From assembly GCA_000708835.1 (NCBI GenBank), contig DF237304.1, positions 31,005 to 95,004 of the forward strand: a stretch of 64,000 bases of DNA. The letters are read 5' to 3'. Below the pieces are notes generated by a model that made no database searches, was not told where the DNA came from, and saw only the letters and a program-made list of their open reading frames with translations. Positions within the stretch are counted from its first letter, which is position 1. Every line of letters begins with the position of its first letter. The stretch is from Klebsormidium nitens. Lineage: Eukaryota > Streptophyta > Klebsormidiophyceae > Klebsormidiales > Klebsormidiaceae. The position numbers were made by a program, and so were the translations under genes. Shown here one piece after another: positions 11,964 to 23,800 of the stretch.

Positions 11964-14398
11964 CTTTGAGCCATGCCGGCTCCGTTTCATCAACTTGTTT
12001 CTTGCATATTTGACTCGGGTTTCTGCCTCACTTTCTTTCCGGGTTCTTGAAATGAGCATTTCGAGCTATGAAGAGCTTACATTGAATCAAATTATTCTGT
12101 GTTGGTGGAAGGAGGCCAATGCTTCACACTATTCAAAGATTAACAGGGCGAGGCGAGGAACAGTTTGATCTACAAAAATTTTCCTTTTCAGTTCATCTGC
12201 TCGTTTGTGTTGGAAACGGTTACGAGTCAAAATGCTTAAACCCGAAGTACTCACACGTCCTCAACGCTCATGCTCTCCAAACATGAAGTCTGACTTTTCG
12301 ATCTGCATATGATTCGTGCAGGTTCGAAGACTCTATGATCAGAGTTCCTAAAGGTGGTCTGTGTAGGCTTCCTTCGTTGACGCATGGGGTTACATGAGGA
12401 CGAGGCCTTTCAAACAGCGTATCTGCAATCCAATTCAACGGCTTGCTTGAGCATGGCTATGACCTAGACCCTTCAGAAGGACACTCCAGATTCGAGTCTG
12501 GCTTTATAATGCAAGTGTTGTGAGTTCCTGCCAGTTGCATGCACGGCAATATGCGCGCCCGCCAGCATAAATTTCGATTGTCATGGGCACTTGCAGCAAG
12601 CCAAGTAGCGTAATCGTGGCCTTTAGCTAGTCACTGTCGGGTTATTGCACCTACCTCAAATGTCATGCATGTCTAAGAATGGCAATTGGCATGACACGGT
12701 TGTATATCGCACGGTAAGCTGCCATGTATTTGCTTGTACTTGAGTTGGGATCGGATCTAATCCATGCATGTTGAAATGAAAATAGCGCTCTTCTTGACAT
12801 ATTTCAGACTCCTTACTGGCTGCAAGTTCATGTTGATCAGCTTCTCAGCTAGGCTCCTGCATCCCCTCGGTGAACTTCGGCAATCACACTCTTGATCGAA
12901 TGTTGCAAATGGATCATAACGAAATTGCACCATATGAATTCATCATATCATTTCATCATTTGCAATTAGTAGGGAGACAATTATACCGTTGAACGCGGTC
13001 AGAAGTGTTATAACATTCATAGGGGTATATATCCTGACTGATATGTCCAAAAGCCGGTGACAATGCAGAATTAACTGCTATATACGTGCTGACGTGCGCG
13101 CTAGTTTGTGAACAAGGCAACTCGAACAAATGTTCCTAACCGCACACAGCCGGCATAACTTTATGCACGCCTGCCAGGCGCTATCCATGCTGCAAACTGG
13201 AGTGCCAACTTGAATGAGGTATCAAATGCATTGTGCTGAATTACGATTTTGTTGCACAGGGTCGGCCCGCGAATGCGAGAATGCAGAGATCCGGTAGTAG
13301 GTACCTAGGTCACGTAGTTGGGTACCGGGATCGACGAACCTTACGGAACCTGGTTTGGGCCTCTACGGTACTACCTAGGTAAGTACCCACCTGCCTAGGG
13401 TTCAATTTCCTGGAAGGTACCTACCGGCTAGTACCTTCTTAGAAGGCGCGAATCGGTCCAAGCAGGTACGTACCGGTAACACCACCTGGCAGGGGGGTAC
13501 CTACCCGTAGTGGCACGACCCTTTCACACCTCCTCGCTGCGAACAATTATTTTTTCGCTTTTATTTTTTCACACCAGCCCAGCGACCAATTTCAAATTTT
13601 CACACCAAAGAGCAAACCCCAGGAAGTTAGCAGTACAAACCTTGTTTTTTTGCATGGAACCACAACCCTGCAACCCTAACCAGCTTTTCCTTGTTTCACT
13701 ATTTCACACCGGCCTGTTCAGAATTATTTATTTTTTTCACACAAGCCCAGAATAATTATTTTTGGTGTGAAAGGGTCGTGCCACCACGGTACCTTAGGAC
13801 CGGGAGGTACGCACGTAGTACGCACTACCGTACCTAGAATGCACCTCGCGCGCGCAAAACGTGATGGTGTCAGCCGGTTCATCATCCAAATTCACGTGGG
13901 TCCTCGCTGGCGGCTGCCACAATGCACTGTACGACGTCGGGCATGACCAAATACATGCATATTCAAACAGCGCGGATACCACCTTTCCAAAAGCTCACAG
14001 CAGGTTTGAGGTGGGATCCACGTGCTTCCAGGTGCGGGCCACGCTGATCATGTGATTCTCGTGAGAGTGGGGAGAACTTAGAAGAATCCAAATCCTGTGT
14101 GTGACTTCCGAGCCCACAATTGGTCTCGCACCACAGATCTCCACACACCAAACCGCTTGCGAAACAGATTCGTGGTGACTTCCCCTTCCCCAGCTTTAAG
14201 TTTGACCCAGCTTCGACCAGCATGCATGATTCAGATTCTCTAGCTAGCTGACGAGTCGGCAGGGCGCCGCAAGAAGGGAAGTGCTAAACTGGGGCGGGGT
14301 CCTCCTTGGGCGTCTGAGTGCAACCAGCTCCTCTGACCTTCTAGCCTGTTAGTGGAGTTTCAAAAGAATACCAGACAACGACCGTGGGAAGGAGGCAT
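11964..14398. other. Intergenic, repeat-rich, no gene seen
   Basis: AT-richer sequence without coding-like frames. 13290-13510 and 13785-13850 are crowded with GGTACC and CCTAGGTA words, forming short palindromes around the inverted-repeat element at 13510-13784. This looks like the footprint of nested small DNA elements just upstream of the bHLH gene. Confidence 0.55.
13510..13784. mobile_element. MITE-like element with 21-bp perfect terminal inverted repeats
   Basis: Bases 13510-13530 are the exact reverse complement of 13764-13784 (left end GTGGCACGACCC, then TTTCACACC). The imperfect match continues a few bases outward into CCGT(A/G). The 275-bp element is AT-rich inside and carries several subterminal TTTTCACAC(C/A) copies, some followed by AGCCCAG, on the left and right. 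It encodes nothing convincing. The structure is that of a non-autonomous DNA transposon. No clear target-site duplication was found because the flanks are themselves GGTACC repeats. Confidence 0.7.
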
Positions 14399-17218
14399 AT
14401 GCAAGACAGGATGCAGTCGATGCAGTCCCCGCGTCTAGTTGCGGTGGGCCCCATCGGGCCCGACATGGCGAATGCAGCTCTGTTGCAGGGGCACTATCCG
14501 TTCATGGGGTCCGCTCAGCAGATGCAGCAGGTGCAGCAGATCTTCCAGGGCCAGGGGATGCCCTATCCCCATGGGATGCAGATGAACGGCAAAGGTCATG
14601 GGGGGACTGGGACAAGGAGCGGCGTGTGTGCGTCCCGCCACATGGCCGCAGAGCAGAGGAGAAGAGCGCGTATCAATGAACGGTGAGGTGTTGGAGCATG
14701 TATCTCTCATCTTTCTTTGATTGTCTGAACCACGACATGGTGACTCTTTGGAGGGGCTTTTGACAGTCTTCATGTAAAGTTCTATCTGCCAGTCCCTGGC
14801 CCTCTTCAATTGGGGTAGCACGCACTGGCTGATTTGGTTCACTTCCCAGCTGAGGGGGGGACTCCTTTTCGTTGGCTTCCTTTGTGTTCTCTCTCAGTTC
14901 TCAAGTGCAAGGAGCTGCTTGTGGAGCTTTTTGCGGGAACCTTTATCAGTGTTGCGGTGGCATTCCCAATATTCCTCTGCTTCTGAGTTGGTGGAGCTGC
15001 CTCAAGCTCTCTGAAGGAGCTACAACACTCTGTGGCCTTCAACTTTGTTGAGTGGCCCTCCCTGTTGCAGACTGTTAGGCGCTGCTTTCATTGCTGTACT
15101 CAGATACAAGGTGTCAGTTTGCTACTGGTATCCAAGTTGCAAATGAGGACCTTGTGCCAGCTAGGAGCATGCATAATGTGTACTCGTTGGCTGGTGTGCT
15201 GGCTGGTTGGTCATAGAGCTGGTTGAAAGTAATAAGAAATGAAGGGGCTGTTTTGCTTGGCATGTCTGCCAACAAACAAAGCTCACGAGCAGAAAGTAGT
15301 ATGTGCGTATTTAACACTAGCTGCGTGACATTTAAGCCAGCCTAACCCGAGCATTCTCCTGTATACGGTTGACATGTGCACTTTATCAGCTGGAAGCACA
15401 CTAGCGTGCAGCCTAACCCTAATATTTCTCGGAATAAGCAATGGCTGAAGTATGTATGCTGGCCTTGGTACGGATAGTGTAGACACTCATGGTGTGAACA
15501 TTCCCCTGTCTTTGCCAGGTTGGAGGCCCTACGAAGCCTGGTCCCCCACTCCGCCCGCGCCAACACCGCCGCCTTTTTGGAAGAGGTGTACGACTACATC
15601 AGTGCACTGCACAAGCAGCTCGAGCGGCTCGGCGGGGGCCCTTTTGCGACTCCAGGGCCGTCCCCCCCCACTGCGATGCTCGACCCTCCCGCTTCCAAGA
15701 TGGCGAATACTGGCGGGGCAACTCAGCTGACGGGAAACAAGCGCGAGCGCAGCGTCAGCGAGGAGAGCGACATGCAGGCCGGGCACCACGGCCTGGAGGA
15801 GATGACCGGGAACAAGAGCCAGTTTGCGCCATACCTGCAGGCAGCGCTCCTGCCGGGGTCGCTTCCGGGGTCGCCGCTCTTTGGGGCGTCCACCGCTCCC
15901 ATGGTCATCCCAGAGATGTCTCTGCGCTCGATGATGACAGAGGGCCTGCGGCCTGTCGCGCCGGTGGCCCCAATGCAGCAGGTGATGGCGCCTATGCAGC
16001 AGCAAGCAATGGGGCAGCGGCCGATTGGGAACGGGTCGATGCACAATCTGCTGGAGAATGGGCTACAGAGGATGCCATCACCATTGGAGAATGGGCTGCA
16101 GAGGATGCCATCGCCAGTGGCGGAGGAGCAGGGACTGGGCCCCCAGGCGGACGACGGGAAGTTGGCAGTCGCGCCAGGGTCAGTTGCTAGCCTAGGTTGT
16201 CTCACGGCGCCACCATTTGCCGGTCAACGACTTTCTCATTGTTGACCGTGTGCAAAGCGCTGGCTTCTCTTGCTTGATTTCCTGTTGCGCTCGCCGCTTG
16301 TCTGTGGAGATGAAGAACTGTGTTTATAGGAGTCGGTGGGGTGATTGGAAAGTGCTGCCCTCATTGTCGAGGCACATTGAGTGTGTTGCTTTGAGCTGTT
16401 GCTTAGATGCAGATTTAGGCAGAGCCAGCTAATCTCATCTGGTTCATGTTATACATGTGATGCTCCTGCAAAACCCTCTTCTCGTCGCAGGCGTTTTTGA
16501 GGTTCAGCTCCTGATCATGATATCATAAAAGGAGTCGCTTTGCTTTGTAATCATCAAATGTTTAGTTTTGCTTCTATTTGCCACTGAATATATCAACTGG
16601 CCACTGAATATTCTGATGCGTAACTGGCTCCCTCTGTGTCTTGCCAGGCCTTCTGAAGAGATTGCTCCGGAAGGAGAGCTTCTGGGGTCCCCCCAGCAAG
16701 AGCGTGAGCTGTCTGCGGAGGTGGAAGGTACAGAGGGAGCGGGGACGAGCCAAGAGGAGGCCGCGGCAGAGGGGGAGCTGGCAGCACCCAAGAAGCGCGC
16801 CAAGAAGTCGGGTCCCACCGTTGAGATGTGCGGAATGAAGGCCAGAAACGTGCAGGTATGAGAGTCACTTGCAAGCTTGTGGATGGGGTAAAAAGTGGTC
16901 TTGACAGCAACTGTGCTTCAGGCGCTTGTGCACTTGTCTCTTAGACGGAAATGGTCTTGCTTTTGGTGGTTCAAAATTTGCATGAGCATTCTGATGCAAG
17001 CTACCGCGAAACAGAGCCAGGAGTTTCAGGATTTGCCTTTGCTCCGGCAATGGACATCCCAGCCATGCTGCATGGCTTCAGCGGCCGTCAGTTTAAAGTA
17101 ATCATTGATGCAGGCTGGAAGCTAATCTACATCGATGTTGTTCATGTCGTCTGTAAAGTTTGTCTCTCTATCTTTGCAGGGAGTGCATCGCCCCATCCCC
17201 ATGAAGCCTCAGGCTTAG
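14399..17218 (+). CDS. bHLH transcription factor, BIM-like
   Basis: Nuclear DNA-binding regulator. Five exons join without frame breaks: 14399-14682, 15519-16178, 16648-16855, 16945-17097 and 17180-17218 (TAG), giving 447 residues. The bHLH domain lies at about residues 80-132 and spans the first intron: basic region RHMAAEQRRRARINER, then helices with LEALRSLVPHS and AAFLEEVYDYISALHKQLE. His81, Glu85 and Arg89 form the H-E-R triad that predicts E-box (CANNTG, probably G-box) binding. The (H)xxxEQRRR(S/A)(R/K)IN(E/D)R signature is closest to plant BIM-type factors, which partner BES1 in brassinosteroid responses; such a role in this organism is unknown. Flanking parts are Gln/Met-rich (residues 1-70), contain a short repeat NGLQRMPSP at about residues 310-330, and have a basic PKKRAKK stretch that could be a nuclear signal. 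Start: the first in-frame ATG; no upstream exon is needed. Confidence 0.82.
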
Positions 17219-19536
17219 GTATCGAAAGGAGCACAAGTTCCAGATGGCACTATCCTTTTGTTGAAAGGACCAGCATGACATAGAGCAGGGACCTCGAATG
17301 AAGGTCTCTGGCTTTGGTTGTCCTCAGGCGATTTTCGGTACGCAGCTAGAGGGCACCAACACAATTTTGACCGTTTCTACAATGTCACATGGTTCAGGTG
17401 TGTGGAGCATAGAGGCAAAGTCTGCTCATGAGGAGTAACGAGCGATAGGTCTGTATCGAATCTCTGTAATCCTAGATAATGGATTAGTCTTTGGAGCCTT
17501 GTGATTTCTCTATGTTGAAGGTTTGAAGGAGAAAAGGCTTCCTCGGCGTGTGTATCAAAGCAATGAGTTGATTCTTCTCTGGACTTCAAAAGTAGGCCTA
17601 GATAAAGCGAGTGAACAGAGACCCGGCCTCAAGCCGTTTGTTCTACGGACAACCATACAATTGTTATGTTTTCTCATGATCACTGCTTTCATGATGCTGG
17701 AGACTATTAGTAGCGGGAGATAGATGGGATATTTGTTGCCAGGATCTGATTCCTGACGGCCCACAACAAAGCTCGCTAAATACCGGTCGCGATCTATGTA
17801 CAGCTTTCGCTATAAACTTGGGTATTTTCTGCATTTGCAATTCCCATCATCATTCGTGCTTCTCAATATATAACGGAGTGGCGATGATGATCATTGCAGC
17901 TCAAATTGCAAAACATACTTTGTACGGCCATGTATATGATGATGCACATGCCATCTACGATGCAACTTTTGAAAACGTAAAGCGCGTAGCTTACAGGCAA
18001 ATTTGGAATGCCACATGATCATGCCGCCAAGATCTTCATGATCATACGGTAGCTTGCCGAAAGTGCCACAGAGGACTTGCTATAAGTTAGGAGGACCACT
18101 GTCAGGCTTCATCAAACATATGCCTAATCAATACAATTAAACGGCGGGGCTCCGGGCCGGTGAGTGCAAGCCGGGCACCATTAGCTAAAAACTGACACTA
18201 GGTATGGCCCCCACTCGAATTGTCCCTTAATTCGGATGCCAGTAAATATGCAAAAACACACGCCATTGGCCTCTGATCTTCTTAAAGCCTTCGCTAGCCT
18301 GTTGTTGCAGGCTAAGAGTTTCGACTATGGATTTAACTGTTGACTCCTCGAACCATTGGCTCACCAGAGTATTGCCCAATGCATGAACAAGGTCATGAAG
18401 GGTGATAGACATGCACAAATGACCATCCTCCACTCATACAAACAACCTGACGCTCAATGAACACGTTGGCACTTTGAGACAAGACTTCGCACTTGCATGT
18501 GAGAGCATGTGAGCTTCAGCAAATATTGCTCGAAGAGTGGCATACACATTGCCTTCATCACCCAAAGTCAACTCGGATTACAGAACAAATCTGCCAACGC
18601 AACTCGTTCTAGCAACACATTTTACAATCTAAATCTACTTCTAGACTACCCCCCATGATGTACAGCTACTGCTCAACTCAAATGTCTTGTTCTTACAATA
18701 TACATTATGCATTAAGGGCTCTCACCCGTTCAAGATGACGCCTTGCTCTTTCTCTCGCTCAAGCTGTCTGCCATTGCTAGACACTCTTCCATCTCGTCTA
18801 TGTCCATCTGCATTGAGAGAAGGTTTCAGCATTGGATAAGTTTCATGAGAAGGGCAGCTCGTCAAAATTCCTTTCTCACCTTGTCAAACCACACTGCACA
18901 TTGTCAGGTTAACAACAATGTTACTTGCCTTAGGTAAACGGACAGTCTTGCTGGCTCTTTTGAGAACAGATGTGACCTTTGACATCATACTGTCTTTGTA
19001 CTTCAGTTGCACTCAGACATTTCTTGCTACAGTGACTTCATATATCATCTGCACCAGGATGCCGAAGCAGATCTGTACAACTGTAGCTTGTGAATGTGCA
19101 TTCAGCTCAATCACTTCACCAGACAAAAAGCTGCAAAAAGAAAGGCAAATCGCATTTTCCATGCACTATAAGCGAGCCAGCATGCCAACAGTGTCGTTGA
19201 TCTAGTAGGAAACCACAAGGAGATGGACTTTATTTGATTGCACTCAACGACACTATCCCAGCAGCTCAAGTAGAGTGACACCATCGATCAGGTCCGGGTC
19301 CCTCAAAATCTGGTTAAAGGTCTGAAGATTAAGTGAAGTTCAACAAGTCTTGCTGCAACCGAGCCTGGGGCTAGGTTAGGTCAAGATTAATCACTCAATC
19401 TGATTGCCCCATTTGCACGTTGAAGGAGCAGGAGGAGCGCTTCAGAGCTCATACTGGCACACATGATTGCCCAAAACAATCAATGGCTGGCCAATGGAGT
19501 TGTCAGTAGTACATTTTTCCTCGACTTACTGTTCCA
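17219..19536. other. Intergenic, no gene seen
   Basis: AT-rich, with short scattered ORFs that lack coding-like composition. No RNA gene or clear repeat recognised. Confidence 0.45.
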
Positions 19537-19938
19537 ATGGCGTCCAAGCACAGGCTGATTGCTCCAACAGCCTCTGGATCATCTCCGTCGCCAGCAGGGA
19601 CCAATCTTTGCTCTTCCGCCGGCTGGCTGTTCCGGTCTTCTTCTCTCTCGCTTTTGCCTGGCCCAATTGCTGGCGTCGTGTCCCTCCTAACACTTGTGGG
19701 TGTGCTCACGTCAGCACCAAGTTGTGCCCTTGAGCCAGTGCATCCAACACGTCTGCTTTCCAGCTTCCTCCTAACAGAGCCCTCTCTTAGGAGAAAGCAA
19801 GAGAGAGCTACAAATTGCGAGCTCCCAGCAAGCAGGGATGAATGTGGTGCCATCCGACAGGCAGAATGTGACGCAAAGCACGCCGCACTGGCGGATTGCG
19901 AAAGAGAGACCGACGAGAGTGCCATTGCTCCGAAATGA
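19537..19938 (+). CDS. Hypothetical 133-residue ORF
   Basis: Not recognised. A single ATG-to-TGA frame encodes a protein with a hydrophobic segment around residues 38-60 (PIAGVVSLLTLVGVLTS), which could be a signal anchor, and a charged Cys-containing C-terminal part (DECGAIRQAECDAKH). The antisense strand is open over the same stretch and an overlapping plus frame (19838-20248) is also open, so this may be chance. No neighbour suggests a role. Confidence 0.25.
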   Translation: MASKHRLIAPTASGSSPSPAGTNLCSSAGWLFRSSSLSLLPGPIAGVVSLLTLVGVLTSAPSCALEPVHPTRLLSSFLLTEPSLRRKQERATNCELPASRDECGAIRQAECDAKHAALADCERETDESAIAPK

Positions 19939-20852
19939 TGTGCAGGCTGTGCGGAGCGGAGGTCAGCAGGGGGACACCTTCGTGCTCAGTGCCCAATGCG
20001 TCAGACCTTATTGGAGCTCGAATTTTTTATTGGCCCTCATCTCTTGCCTTGCAATGCTTCACAACTCCTTGCTCATTTCCTCCATGCTCATCACCATTCT
20101 TGTCTACCATTCTAGCTCAGCTCGCCTCTACTACGGTACCCCCTTGTTTGCTGCATTGTCAACAGGATCCTTGATATCCACTTCCGACGGCTTGGATCGC
20201 CTGACATTCTATCCACGTGAGAAACGTGTTAAGATGGTGCAATCGTAGCCGTTGGATCCACCTGGCCCCCCAAGATATTTCCATTCTTGCTCGGGGTCCA
20301 GGTGCCTATAAAGTAAGTAGAGAGGATTTAGGAGATGTGTACTTAATCTTTAATTCTTTGTCTTGTATTAACAAAACAGCATTCAATAATTCCAGAACTT
20401 GGTATAAGTGCCTTCTTGAGAGCGCGTATATTGAATTCTGTAACTAGTTCGGGTGATAAATTCAATCAGGGGCCAGCTGCGGCCAAAGCATGCCATGTGA
20501 TGGCACGGGCCGCCTGAGCGCGGCCGCGGCCTGCCGGCCCGACGCGCGCGGCCGAAGCAAATTGCATGCCGCAAATTCATGGGCCGAAATGTGAAGAACG
20601 TTTGTCGCCTAAACTTGAGACAGTCGGAGAGGCAAAGCTCAGAGCTGTGCTTTCAGAAGAGCCGGCAGTGGTAAGTTGTAATAGCGGCGTACTACAATGA
20701 CATGCAGCTGAGCAAATGCGAGAATGCGCGCACATTCATTTATCAAAGGAGAATGTTCCACTCTCAACGTCGGCAAATAGCAGCTTGAAATCGCGTTGAA
20801 TTGAAGCTTTTGATCTGGAATTTTAATCAAGTCTTTTCATCAGTCCACCAGC

Positions 20853-23800
20853 ATGCAAGCAGCAGTGCGATGGGTTGGCTCGGCGCCTGCCATTGCATTT
20901 CAGCATCCCGTTGTCAGCAATGGAAAGTCATTGGAAACGGGAAATAGAGCTAGATTTTGCAGTTTGAAGTCAAGAGGCCAGTTTGGAAATAAGGTTCCTG
21001 GTCTATCAGGGCATCGGATGGCCGTTAAAGGTCGCAGATCGTCATTGCCTCTGTCGGGGCAGGTCAGAGCAACCAGTGACATGACATCAGTGAAAACCGG
21101 TGAGAATGCGGTTCTGCTCAATCTGCAATGCAGTGCATTGCTTATTTCGCGCTTGCTAAGATCGGATTGGTGATGTCATGCCACAAGAAGAGTAAGACAA
21201 ATCCTCCTAAAAGGTCAGCTTTGGATGCATTGCTTTTATGAGCTTGCAAAAAGCTGATCAGTGGCGTTATGCCACGGGAGCAGTATAACAAAGTCCTGTG
21301 ACAAGGTCAGCAAGTGCAGCGCTGACTTGATACAGCTTCTTCCGCTTCTTTTGCGGGAGCCGTTAGATTTTAATTGCTGGTCGACTAAAAGCTCAAAAGG
21401 TTCGGTCAGCCGAGCCGCATTAGGGTTAGCACAATGAGTTGGAGGAACAAAATGTTTTGCGGAGGAGAAAAGGTCCTATGCTTTGAGGTGGACATTTCTT
21501 GATCTTGGCCCTTCTGTGCACTTCTCACTCTCTGGTGTTCTTGTCAGCACCGATGGTCATTGCTGGTTCATCTATTGCATCGGTCGATCGATAGTGGATG
21601 AGGTCAAATGAAGTTGTTCTAGTACTAGACGAAGGTACAGATCATGGACCTTATCAATAGACTATCGGTGCTTCCTTGATAGAGTCTGTCTCAATCGCAT
21701 GTCTGTCAATATAGCAAAGCGGTGAGATGTTCCTCTGCATTGACAGCTTGCTTCATTCTTCTGCAGAAGCCCAGCCTGTCACCTTCTATGATATCCTGGG
21801 GGTGTCCAGGGAAGCAAGCACTGACGATGTGAGGCCCCATGTCTTTTTTTTCAAATCGTTGCATCTGCTCTGTCTTTGAACCGTCTATCTGCATTGCTGG
21901 CTTCTCCCAGGAGTAACTTCGTATCCAGCACTGAATGTCCAAACGGCAAGGCAAGGGCTGGCAAGGAGAAGCCTTGGACCATCGAAGGTCGTAGAAGCTA
22001 GCTTAGGACCAGTCATTGACTGTAACTGCAAAGGAGCAGCTCCCCCACACAGCTCTTCCAGTCTTGGATGAAGAAAACGCCTGAAACAATATCTACCAGC
22101 TCTTTTTGATTAGAAGGTTCTCTGTCAAGAAGGTATTTCTCCCCTTGTCCACTCTTTGAGAGAAACTGCCGATGAAGAACCATGCCTTTGATAGCCTTTG
22201 TAGGGACTTGAGTTGTCTGCTTGGCTTGGTCGACACCCCACTTTGAAGACATCCAGACCTAAACCAGGGCTTCATAGTCGCTGGTTACTTGGCATTCCAT
22301 GATATCCTTTCGAAAAGCATTTTCTCATTTTGACAACCGATTGCTCCATCAAGCTACCTCCTTTGCTTGACCTGCCAGATGGACAGCGTTCTGGTTATGA
22401 TCCGGGAACTTTTCGTGTCTAATTATAATATGCAGGCACCGTCAGGCTCATATCCGAACCAGTGTCTTGCGCATGTTTTAAGGTCGTAAGGTCGATCTAG
22501 TAGTTTGATTCGTTTCTCCTGTCCCTCCTTAAAGATCCACTTGGCTTACAAGGCGAGGAAGAAGCAGATCAACGAAAAAGTGGGGTCCGATGCGAAAGAG
22601 CCTCTGGAGGCCCTTGAGGTGAGTCTTTTGGACACGAAACGCAAGTGATCAGGGCGAATATAGACCGTTATGACCACTTCCAAGGTCAACCTTAGATGCT
22701 TGGGGAGCCGATCCGCGTGCAGGTTGCAAGCATAAGTCAAAATGGGCTGAAGCCTGATGCTACATGGTCTCAATTGACTTTCGAGCTGGTCAGATCGGAT
22801 GGGTCCCTCCTTGATTGATTGGTTCAAAGAGTTCAAGAGCTAGCAACAGGTAGCGACCTGTACAAAAGATCGTTCATCTGGTCCAGGTTGCGTATGACGA
22901 GCTGAAGGATCCACCTTTCCGGACTATCGGAAGCAGCCGTATCTGGCCGCATCCTGAACCCCCGGGTATTCATAGGTCCTAAAAGAACACACATCCGGAA
23001 TACGACTTTCAACATCTATCTCAGAAATAATGGTGTCCTCCAGGTTGTTCCCGACTTGCTGCGGGTACCGAAGAGCTGCCGGCTAGTGGCTTCGGGCCGG
23101 CGAAAGGTACCGCTGGTGTGGCCAAGAATCTTGATCTTAAGAGGCAACATTCTCAGATCCATGTATTCTCAATCTCGACATCCCGAGAGTGTGATGATTA
23201 AGTGGTGTCCTCCAGGCGGCCCCTAACGAGTTGCGGGAACCAGAGCGTCGCCGGATCCACGACTTCGGGCTGGCGATCAGTACCGCTGCTTTGGCCGCCA
23301 AGTGACATATAGAGAACCAACACTCCAGCCTCATGTATTCTCAAACCTGCCACTTCAAGAAAAGTGATGAATACGTGGTGTCCTCCAGGCTGCTTATGAC
23401 GAGTTGCGGGAACCGGAGAGCCGCCTGATCTACGACGTCGAGCTGGCGAAAGCTCGTGTGGCCACAAATCGAAATCTCAAGGTCCAATACTCCCGGATAT
23501 TTTGGAATCTCAAACCTGGTCTCTTGAGAGAATGCCGATTAAGTTGTGTCCTCCAGGCTGCTTATGACGAGTTGCGGGAACCGGAGAGCCGCCGCTTCTA
23601 CGACTTCGGGCTGGCGAATCAGGCTGTCGGGGATGCGCCGTTTGTGTGGCCGTACGAGGTGGACATGACGCAGCGCCTTGCCGCAGAGACGGAGCAGAAG
23701 TTCAAGGAGGAGGCCGATCCCACTCTCTTCTCGGTGGGTGCATTTCTGTGTACTTTTCCTTCCTTTCTCCTTTGCCTTTCCTTGGACTTTTTCCGATGCT

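Noticed and set aside
11526-12168. Overlapping plus and minus frames of 140-169 codons
   Set aside because: Only the segment from 11628 fits the phase of the DENND1-like gene; the rest have no family and contradict each other.
15529-16205. Two minus-strand frames of 160-171 codons
   Set aside because: Antisense shadows of bHLH exon 2, whose frame is fixed by the bHLH domain and by splice phases.
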